DNA of 64,000 bases. Origin: CAZPDM01 sp964585305 (GTDB lineage: Bacteria > Planctomycetota > Uabimicrobiia > Uabimicrobiales > JABWCH01). The stretch is taken from the NCBI GenBank assembly GCA_964585305.1, contig CAZPDM010000006.1, positions 16,765-80,764 on the forward strand, written 5' to 3'. Made by a program: the position numbers and the translations under genes. Shown piece after piece: positions 34,994 to 42,578 of the stretch (positions are counted from its first letter, which is position 1; every line of letters starts with the position of its first letter). Below the pieces are notes generated by a model, which was not told the DNA's origin, did no database searches, and saw nothing but the letters and a program-made list of their open reading frames with translations.

Positions 34994-36464
34994 ATGCCTA
35001 GAAAAAAAGCTGAGAATATTTTAACTAACACTCCTCTAACACCACAAATTCCGATTCCGACACAAACTTCTCCCACTATTATTCCTAATATACAATCACA
35101 TACAGCTCTCCCTTCTCAAAATTTTGGGACAATAAGTCCTCAAAATTTTCCGCAAATAAATTCTCAAAATTTTCCAAATATGCCTGCAATAAATCCTCAA
35201 AATATTCCGAATATGCCTGCAATGCACTCTCAAAATATTCCGAATATGCCTGCAATGCACTCTCAAAATATTCCGAATATGCCNNNNNNNNNNNNNNNNN
35301 NNNNNNNNNNNNNNNNNNNNNNNNNNNNNNNNNNNNNNNNNNNNNNNNNNNNNNNNNNNNNNNNNNNNNNNNNNNNNNNNNNNTATGCAAGGAATGCCCA
35401 ATTATGATCCTTCTCATATTGGACAATATCCAACTCCAATGTTTGCCCAAATGCAAGTGCAAATGATGCAAATGATGCAGATGATGCAAGCACAAGTAGG
35501 CATTCCAGGAATGGACACTGCAGCACAACCTTTTCACCAATCACAAATTTCTGAAGAAATGGATCCTGGACTAGATGCAGATATTATTCGTCCGCATCAT
35601 TTGAGAAGCGTGGTTAAACAACAAGAAGCGTTACCTGTGCAAGAAGTACTTGATTGCCTTTGCTTAACAGAAGATGGAAAATATTCATTAGGTGGAATTC
35701 CTAAAGGATGTACAATTGCTTTAGTAGGACCTCCTGGAAAAGGAAAAACTCGTACTGCTATAGCATCGCTTTGCAAAGTTGCTTACAGTGATATTCGTTG
35801 TGCTTTTGTTGTTGCAGAAGAAGGCTTTATAGACGAAAAAAAATCGGGTCGTGATGATTTATGCAGTCGTTTAACAAAAATTGGAATGAAGACATTAAAT
35901 CTTTCTGAAGCACAATTCCAAAAAAAGGTTGCAAAAAATATTGCTGTCATACAAAGTCAGTATCACAAAGGTCATACTTGGGATAGCTTTGTTACACGTT
36001 ATCGATTTATTATAGAAAAAGAAGGAATTCAATTTGTAATTATTGACTCACTTAATACCTTAGATCCTAGCAAAACTAAAACAGCAGATAATCTTTCTGC
36101 CTTAAAAACATACAATCATGAAAAAGGCGTAACTTGCCTTACTATTGGACAAATAAAAGATGCGGGTACACCTGTAGGCGGAGAAGCCTTAATTCATACA
36201 GCAGATGCTGTTTTCTTTTTAGAAGAAATTGGATTGGCTTCTAAAGAAATTGCTGAACAATGGGGAGCAAAATATAGAGATCGTATTACAGTTATTCGCT
36301 GTATTAAATCTGTTACTACCCCTATTTTTCCTAATCCTATTCGAGTTATTAGCGATGAAGAAAGTGGTGTATTAAAGATACATCCTAACCAACCTCAGGA
36401 ATATCGCCCATTACCACTTCAACCAACAACTTTACCTAATGAATTGCCCATACCTGAAAAGTAA
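34994..36464 (+). CDS. RecA/RadA/KaiC-like ATPase with Met/Pro/Asn-repeat N-terminus, interrupted by assembly gap
   Basis: The N-terminal half begins MPRKKAENILTN and becomes a low-complexity Pro/Asn/Met tail with an 11-residue repeat (MPAMHSQNIPN). The 100-N gap follows, then MQGMPNYDPSHIG... and a Met/Gln run. The catalytic domain has Walker A GPPGKGKTRTA, a RadA-like core (AFVVAEEGFIDE), Walker B QFVIIDSLNTLD and a sensor region LTIGQIKDAG. The two pieces lie in different frames across the 100 Ns, but a fixed-size gap carries no frame information, so one gene is likely. The ATPase part could act on DNA or as a KaiC-type regulator; no zinc finger or Lon-like domain of true RadA is seen. Confidence 0.7.
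35180..35283 (+). repeat. 33-bp tandem repeat running into the gap
   Basis: Units begin at 35180, 35213, 35246 and 35279 (ATGCCTGCAATG...). The second and third are identical, and the fourth is cut by the Ns. Confidence 0.95.
35284..35383. other. Assembly gap (100 N)
   Basis: Exactly 100 Ns, the usual placeholder for a gap of unknown size. It falls inside the 33-bp repeat, which probably defeated assembly. Confidence 0.98.
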
Positions 36465-36528
36465 AATTTTCTGAATAAATTTTATTTTACATTGTCATTT
36501 TTATTGAGCTACCTACAGTTGCTTAACT

Positions 36529-36556
36529 TTTGCTTTTTGCCACAGCAAAAAGCAAA
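36529..36556 (+). terminator. Hairpin between ATPase gene and third giant gene
   Basis: TTTGCTTTTTGC (36529-36540) pairs perfectly with GCAAAAAGCAAA (36545-36556) around CACA. It lacks a strong T-run, so it may be an attenuator or RNA-stability element in the leader of the next gene. Confidence 0.5.
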
Positions 36557-36608
36557 TAAAAGTTATAGCATGTCCATTATTTTTATTCTTTTGGTTAAGG
36601 AGAAAAAG

Positions 36609-39600
36609 ATGAGGTTCAAAGTATTCCTCGCTTTGATACTTTGTCTTGCTTTTTTGTTTTCGTCCTTGGCCCAAGCCCAACCAGATAGGCCATCTGATAA
36701 TACAAAAAAAGAAGCCAAGATCGTTGATCCACCTAACGATATGAAAAAAGCTAAAGAATTATTTTTAATTGCTTTAGCTTTAGAAAAAGAACAAAAATAT
36801 GATGATGCATTTGTTTATTACAATGCGGTTATTGTATTTTTCCAAAAACTGCCCAATAATGAAGGCAATACTTATGTAATGGCGGTATTAAATAATATGG
36901 CAGGTATTTTTGTTAACCAAGGCAAATATACCGAAGCTATTTCATTATTTAAAGCAGCTTTAGATCTAGCAGTCAAAGCAGATAATTACCGCGCTATGGC
37001 AGAATATTCTCATAAACTAGGGATTATATTCTCTCAATTTGCAATCTGGGAAGCACAAAAAGCGCAAATGACAAATGTCATTACTCCCGATGGAAAGAAA
37101 CTTGCTCAATTGCAAAGGATTATGCTTACCAAAGGGACTTATACCCGCATGGCACAAGTAGAAGATGAATTTATTGATGATCGAATTCGTCTTCTTGGAA
37201 CACAAAATCCTTTTACTCGTCAAAATGATCTTTATACTAAACTAGTTAATATAAAAATCACCAGCGAGTTTAATCCTGAAGAAAAACTAACTCCAGATAA
37301 TATTTCTTTTACCATCACAATTAACAAAGAAGGCTATTTCCCTAATAATAAAAAGATTACTGTTCTTCCTAAAACAGAATATACAGAAATCAATGAAAAG
37401 TTATCCGCTCGCCCACGTCAAGTAGAAGCAATCATTACAGAAGATTTCTATCGAAGTGGCCCGATTGCACCAGAAGAGATGACTCTTAGTTTAATTGAAG
37501 AAAAAGAAATTGGAAAAGCAATTTCAATTACCAAGGATGAAAAATTCCGTCCAGGATATTATTCTTTAGTTATCAAGCAACGTGGATATGATCCTATTAT
37601 AGAACAAATTGCTATTCATCCTGGAGAAGGTGTATTTTCTTTTAAACGCGAATTAAAAAGTTCGTTACGGTCTTTGACCTACAATATTCAAAGTGAACTC
37701 ACTACTGTTGGTAGTGGTCAAATTATTCCTGATGAGATTACTCTTAATCATCAACCTGTAGTTGCAGAGAATTGCAAAGTAAAACCAGGAGAATATACCT
37801 TAGTTATCAATAAAGAAGGCTATGAATCTATTGTCCGCAGAGAAGTTATTTATCCAAAAGATATGGGACATGAACTCAAAGCTATTATGAAACCATTGCT
37901 TCGTAAGGTTATTTTCCAAATTACAGGAGATTATGAACCTAGCGAACCTTTGGTTCCTGATGCAGTTACTTTCAATGATCGTACTATTCAAAATGGCGAT
38001 GAATTGCTACCTAATACCTATCGTTGCACTATTCAGAAAAAAGGTTATGATACCGATCGCGATATTTTAAATATTGAACCTAAAAAAGATCCATATATTT
38101 TAGTAAAACAACTCATTTCTATTCCACGCAGAGTACGTCGTGAAATTACAGCAGAAGAGCCAGAAAAAATCGTCATTAATAATCTTGAAGTTTGCACATT
38201 AAGTAATCGAGATACCCAAACAGAAACTTTTAAACCAGGTATTCACAACTTAGTTATTAAAGCTGCTGGTTATGAACCTATTAACAAAAAGATCAAAATT
38301 CCACCAGGAGATACTGATTTCCTACTTAAAGAGGTTCTCCAACCTAAGCTGGTAAAAGTGGAAACATATATTACTCAAGATATTGCGCATGATGATCCTA
38401 ATACCAAACCCACTATCACTTTAAAGAACAATAAAAATGGACAAGAACGCGAGTTAAAATATGGTGATCTTATTCCACCAGAAGTTTATACTTTAACAGT
38501 AAAAATGGATGGATATGAACCGCAAGTTTCTGAGTTGAATATTAAACCTGATGAATTGCCACTAAAAGTAGAACGAAGATTAGAAGCTGCACAACGTCCT
38601 GTTATTACTGATATAACTGCGGAATATCCTGATGGTCCAATTTCTCCCGATCAAATTAAACTAGATGGAAAAGATATACCAAAACAATTCAAGATCAAAC
38701 CAGGTACAAAGGGACTTATTATTACTAAAGAAGGTTATAACCAAATTGATAAACAAATCAAAATTGGTGCAAATTCAACTCCTTTTATCTTGGCAGAACG
38801 TCTTGAAACTAAGCCACGTGTTGTTACATTCATTTTCAGAGATATGTACTCTCGACGGGAACTTGTCCCAGATGAAAAGATTTTTAATAAGAATACTTTA
38901 TTAGGAAATACCATTATTATTAAACCTGGTGCATACCATCTCAAAGCTAGTTTAAATGGTTATTTCCCAATAGACGAGACTGTAACAATTCCAGTCGGGG
39001 CGCAATCTTCTTATGAACTTGAAATGCTAATGATTCCACAAGAACGTGCCATTACTACTTATATTACAGGTGATTTTGAACCTGGCAAACGCCTTATCCC
39101 TGATGTTATCAAACTCACAGAAGTTTCTAAACCTATTCAAGTTGATCTTTTACAAAAAGATAAAGTTGCTCCTGGTAGCTATGTTTTAGAAATCAAAAAA
39201 GAAGGTTATGATGCAGTTCAAGCAAGACTAGACATTTCTGCAGATAAAAATCCTTATGAAATCCGCAGAATTTTAATTAGTTCGCCTAGAAAAGTTGTCT
39301 ATGATATTACAAGTAAATTTGATAATGAAAAGCTTGCTCCAGATTCGCTACTCTTTAATGGTCAACCGATTAAAGATGGTCAAGAAGTCAAACCTAATCC
39401 ATATAGCTTACTCATTAAAAAAGCTGGCTATAATCAGATTATTGATCAACTTTCAGTAGAACCTTCTGCACAACCTTATGTCTTAAAGAAACAACTTGAT
39501 CCACTTCCTGTTGTTGTTCTCTATGATATTAAGGGGGATGATGAAAAACAAACGCCTCTCCTTCCCGATCTCATCCAATTAAATGACAAGTTTGTCGATC

Positions 39601-41156
39601 AAAAAGCTGCGTTCTTACCAACACAATATAAACTTGTTATTGAGAAGATCGGTTTCAATAAGATTGAAGAAAATCTAGTTATCAAACCAAGCGACAAACC
39701 TTACACAATTAGTAAAATCATGGAAAGTTTGCCACGTGCTATTGAGTTAGCAATTGTTGGCGATTCTACACCTGATTTGCCATTTATACCTGAAGTGATT
39801 ACTTTGAATGGTATTGACGCTGGCCATAGCGATAATAAATTTAAACCAAGAAAATATCAGATGGATATTTTGCACGCTGGCTACTTCCCAGTACGTGAAG
39901 AAATTACTATTCCACCAGGTGAAAATGCTTTCTTAATTTCTAAAGTTTTGGAAACCAAACCTAGAAGATTTGAAAGCAAGGTTACTTATGATGTTGCTCC
40001 ACCAGATCCAGGCGATCCAGAAATTGCTTTTATTCCAGTTACTGGAAAAGGTGGTTTTATTAAAGCTGGAGATATGATAAAACCTGGTGAATACACATTC
40101 AAGTTGAAGAAATATGCGTATGAAGATATTGAACTTAGAAGATCTGTAGTACCAGACGAAACACCTTTTGTTTTAGATCGAGAAATGATAGCTAAGAAAG
40201 TTGTTCTTAATATCAATATTGTTCATGATATTGAGCCGCCTACAAACTTAGCACCGTTTACAGTATCTTTAATTGATAAGATCACAATGATTCCATCTTC
40301 TGTTCAAAATGGCAATAGAATTAAACCTGGCTCATTCTGGTTGGATGTACAACGTCCTGGCTATACCTTTGGTGGACGCCAAGATTTTGAAATTCGTCCC
40401 TCTGAAGAACCACAACTTATCAATAAGACCCTTAAAGCTAAACCACGTTCTATTTCCTTTAACATTATGAACGAAGACGGTATTATGATTGAAGCTTTTG
40501 AAATTCTAGTTAATGGACAAAAGATTGACTATCAAAAATCTTTCCAACCTGGAACAGAGCTTGATCTAGTTGCTAAGTTCAAGAAATACAAAACCGTTCA
40601 ACAACGCATAACTATTGTTCCTGGCGAAGGTCCTTACGTTGCACAAATTCCTCTAAAACTTTTAGTTCCTTATGAATTTGTTCTTTCAAGAAATGAAGAA
40701 GTTTTAGATAATATCAAGTATCCATATATTTTCTACGCAGATTCTCAACCTATTGAACCACAACATACCGAAGCAGAAAAATCTTCTGGTTCTACACGTA
40801 CCTATTATACTGTCAATGTAGATCCTACTGCTCGCAACTTGAGAGTATTTGCTGGCTATCTGTTCACTCAAAAGAAACTTACTGAACTTCGTACTGGAGT
40901 TGGTGTTTTCACCAATATCAGCGTAGATAATTTGATTGAACATCTCAAGCAAAAAGTTCGTAACGAAGGTAACAATCCAGCTGCCATTATTCCAACGATG
41001 GAGCGTATTATTAGTGCTCGTGAAATTAGCAAGTTACGTCAATGTGCTGCGGCTGAAATTGATCAAATCATTCGACATATTCAAACCCTAAGGTTCTCTG
41101 GAAGTGATATGGTTAGAGTACAGAAGATCATGGATACACTTGAAAAACTCAAATAG
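36609..41156 (+). CDS. Giant secreted TPR plus 15 PEGA-like repeat protein (1515 aa), paralogue of the gene at 28712
   Basis: The ATG at 36609 has AAGGAG upstream and opens a clean signal peptide (MRFKVFLALILCLAFLFSSLAQAQ). TPR-like helices follow (ALEKEQKYDDAFVYYNAV, VLNNMAGIFVNQGKYTEA), then 15 PEGA-like modules from about 210 to 1348 and a C-terminal domain (FVLSRNEEVLDNIKYPYIFY) with terminal helices. Module order and many module-specific sequences equal those of the 28712 protein: ITGDY in module 4, DIAHDDPN against DIPHDDPN in module 6, HDIEPPTNL in module 14. An in-frame upstream extension lacks a ribosome site. No membrane anchor is seen. Confidence 0.8.
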   Translation: MRFKVFLALILCLAFLFSSLAQAQPDRPSDNTKKEAKIVDPPNDMKKAKELFLIALALEKEQKYDDAFVYYNAVIVFFQKLPNNEGNTYVMAVLNNMAGIFVNQGKYTEAISLFKAALDLAVKADNYRAMAEYSHKLGIIFSQFAIWEAQKAQMTNVITPDGKKLAQLQRIMLTKGTYTRMAQVEDEFIDDRIRLLGTQNPFTRQNDLYTKLVNIKITSEFNPEEKLTPDNISFTITINKEGYFPNNKKITVLPKTEYTEINEKLSARPRQVEAIITEDFYRSGPIAPEEMTLSLIEEKEIGKAISITKDEKFRPGYYSLVIKQRGYDPIIEQIAIHPGEGVFSFKRELKSSLRSLTYNIQSELTTVGSGQIIPDEITLNHQPVVAENCKVKPGEYTLVINKEGYESIVRREVIYPKDMGHELKAIMKPLLRKVIFQITGDYEPSEPLVPDAVTFNDRTIQNGDELLPNTYRCTIQKKGYDTDRDILNIEPKKDPYILVKQLISIPRRVRREITAEEPEKIVINNLEVCTLSNRDTQTETFKPGIHNLVIKAAGYEPINKKIKIPPGDTDFLLKEVLQPKLVKVETYITQDIAHDDPNTKPTITLKNNKNGQERELKYGDLIPPEVYTLTVKMDGYEPQVSELNIKPDELPLKVERRLEAAQRPVITDITAEYPDGPISPDQIKLDGKDIPKQFKIKPGTKGLIITKEGYNQIDKQIKIGANSTPFILAERLETKPRVVTFIFRDMYSRRELVPDEKIFNKNTLLGNTIIIKPGAYHLKASLNGYFPIDETVTIPVGAQSSYELEMLMIPQERAITTYITGDFEPGKRLIPDVIKLTEVSKPIQVDLLQKDKVAPGSYVLEIKKEGYDAVQARLDISADKNPYEIRRILISSPRKVVYDITSKFDNEKLAPDSLLFNGQPIKDGQEVKPNPYSLLIKKAGYNQIIDQLSVEPSAQPYVLKKQLDPLPVVVLYDIKGDDEKQTPLLPDLIQLNDKFVDQKAAFLPTQYKLVIEKIGFNKIEENLVIKPSDKPYTISKIMESLPRAIELAIVGDSTPDLPFIPEVITLNGIDAGHSDNKFKPRKYQMDILHAGYFPVREEITIPPGENAFLISKVLETKPRRFESKVTYDVAPPDPGDPEIAFIPVTGKGGFIKAGDMIKPGEYTFKLKKYAYEDIELRRSVVPDETPFVLDREMIAKKVVLNINIVHDIEPPTNLAPFTVSLIDKITMIPSSVQNGNRIKPGSFWLDVQRPGYTFGGRQDFEIRPSEEPQLINKTLKAKPRSISFNIMNEDGIMIEAFEILVNGQKIDYQKSFQPGTELDLVAKFKKYKTVQQRITIVPGEGPYVAQIPLKLLVPYEFVLSRNEEVLDNIKYPYIFYADSQPIEPQHTEAEKSSGSTRTYYTVNVDPTARNLRVFAGYLFTQKKLTELRTGVGVFTNISVDNLIEHLKQKVRNEGNNPAAIIPTMERIISAREISKLRQCAAAEIDQIIRHIQTLRFSGSDMVRVQKIMDTLEKLK

Positions 41157-41175
41157 TGTAACTTAGCCAATAAAA

Positions 41176-41212
41176 AATATGCGTGTTAGTGTTAAACTAA
41201 CACGCATATTTT
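41176..41212 (+). terminator. Strong terminator after third giant gene
   Basis: AATATGCGTGTTAG (41176-41189) and CTAACACGCATATT (41197-41210) are perfect 14-base arms followed by TTCT. Confidence 0.85.
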
Positions 41213-41238
41213 CTAATATAAAGAATTAAGGAAAAAAA

Positions 41239-41838
41239 ATGCTTGTTATTTCATGTCATGCAGACACAGGTTTTTTCAACCATCGTCTGAAATATTTATC
41301 TAGAGAAATATTAGAAGGGCATCTTGACAATTTTATTGGTGTTCATACTGTAATGACTGCCTATTTTTCTGGAAAACTAGATTATCCTTATGTTCGCATT
41401 GAGCTAACTTATGGGGAAGAAGAAGAGATGGATGGTGCAAAAGAAGTTTGTGAAACTTTAACCCCAAATGATATTGTCATGGTAGTAGATGTTACAGCAG
41501 CCCCAACCAAAAAAGATTTTGTCATTGAAAAATGTTTGGATACAAAATTATCCCATGCACTTAAAAAATCTCTCAAGAAATTTTCTTTTGACATATCTAC
41601 AGGAACAGATGATCCTGTAGCAAATGAAGATGAAAGCGATGTCTATATACAAAAATGTCCTTATACTTTTTTTATGGGAATTCCGTGTACTGGTGGGGAT
41701 TATAATGCTGGAATGGTACAGGCTAAAAAAGAAAGCATTATAATAGTCTCTGAGGCTATATTACAAATTGCCAAAGATTATCCGGCAATTTGTGAACATT
41801 TAAATATTCATATTAAAAAAACAAGACTAGCGAAATAA
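41239..41838 (+). CDS. Possible metallopeptidase-like protein (199 aa)
   Basis: The segments SCHADTGFF, GHLDNFIGVHTVM and VVDVTAAP resemble metal-ligand regions of M42/M20/M28-type zinc aminopeptidases (H.D, 'DN..G' and a later D). The C-terminal part FFMGIPCTGGDYNAG recalls their 'G.P.R..HS' segment. At 199 residues it is much shorter than those enzymes (about 350), and the Glu catalytic base is not obvious. It has no signal peptide. The ATG has AAGGAAAA upstream. The match is judged by eye and is tentative; it could be a degenerate, non-catalytic relative. Confidence 0.45.
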   Translation: MLVISCHADTGFFNHRLKYLSREILEGHLDNFIGVHTVMTAYFSGKLDYPYVRIELTYGEEEEMDGAKEVCETLTPNDIVMVVDVTAAPTKKDFVIEKCLDTKLSHALKKSLKKFSFDISTGTDDPVANEDESDVYIQKCPYTFFMGIPCTGGDYNAGMVQAKKESIIIVSEAILQIAKDYPAICEHLNIHIKKTRLAK

Positions 41839-41843
41839 TTTGC

Positions 41844-42521
41844 TTAAACAATAATTTTGGGTGGTAATGTAAGATATGTAAAAACATAATTTTCTTGAAT
41901 ACTATGGCCAATTTGAAAGCTATAACCTATTTCATAAACGGAACTAACTTTTTTCAATAATTTTGCTTCTAAGCAACTTTTTTCTTTATTCCAACTTATT
42001 TCTGCGTCTTTAAAATCTAAGAAAACACGATATTGTGGAAAAAAAGCTTTAAAAATAGTCTCTTTTGCTGAAAATAATAAAAAAAAACGTAAATAACAAT
42101 TTTCTTTTTCTTCTTCTAGCCACTTCTTTTCACACGGAAGACTAATACGATCTGCTAAATCCCAAGTAATATTAGAATTGATAAATTCAATATCAATACC
42201 AATACCATCGCTATCTTTTTGCCAAGCAACTGCTGATAATCCTATATTTGTGCTATGACTGATAGCCCCTACAATCCCCTTTGGCCATAAAGGCTCACCA
42301 TTATCTCCTCTTAAAACGGGAGCTTTAATCCCTATATTCGCTAAAGCCTGATGAGCAGCAACGCGTCCTATCCAAAATTCTTGACGCCGCTTTTCTACAG
42401 CGTGAGGACTAAGTAAATTCCATTCTTCAGGATATATTTCAGGCATTAACAAAGGCGTCCATATTTGGACAGCAAAGCCAAATTTTTTATCAAATGGTGT
42501 AATAAAATGTGGGAGTACCAT
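41844..42521 (-). CDS. 4'-phosphopantetheinyl transferase (Sfp/EntD-like)
   Basis: It would load phosphopantetheine from CoA onto acyl or peptidyl carrier proteins. Family motifs are GEPLWPKGIVGAISHS, DGIGIDIEFI (metal-binding Asp/Glu) and FSAKETIFKAFFP, in the order seen in EntD/Sfp enzymes. At 225 residues the length is typical. The carrier-protein target is not in the window, so it could serve a polyketide or fatty-acid pathway elsewhere. It is downstream of a kinase gene on the same strand, with a hairpin between them. Confidence 0.85.
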   Translation of the reverse strand: MVLPHFITPFDKKFGFAVQIWTPLLMPEIYPEEWNLLSPHAVEKRRQEFWIGRVAAHQALANIGIKAPVLRGDNGEPLWPKGIVGAISHSTNIGLSAVAWQKDSDGIGIDIEFINSNITWDLADRISLPCEKKWLEEEKENCYLRFFLLFSAKETIFKAFFPQYRVFLDFKDAEISWNKEKSCLEAKLLKKVSSVYEIGYSFQIGHSIQENYVFTYLTLPPKIIV

Positions 42522-42544
42522 AAAAAAATCTTTTTGTTTATAAC

Positions 42545-42573
42545 AAAGACGCAGGTTATTAACCTGCGTCTTT
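42545..42573 (-). terminator. Hairpin terminator of the kinase gene
   Basis: AAAGACGCAGGTTA (42545-42558) and TAACCTGCGTCTTT (42560-42573) are perfect 14-base arms just after the kinase stop codon. Confidence 0.75.
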
Positions 42574-42578
42574 ATTTT

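Noticed and set aside
35180..35283. 33-bp repeat at the gap as a CRISPR array
   Set aside because: Repeats are contiguous without spacers and lie in frame in an ATPase gene.
35085..35544. Overlapping minus-strand ORFs through the gap region
   Set aside because: They are antisense to the Pro/Asn/Met repeat and rely on the Ns to stay open.
36492..36608. In-frame N-terminal extension of the third giant gene
   Set aside because: It has no ribosome site and hides a textbook signal peptide that starts at 36609 with AAGGAG upstream.
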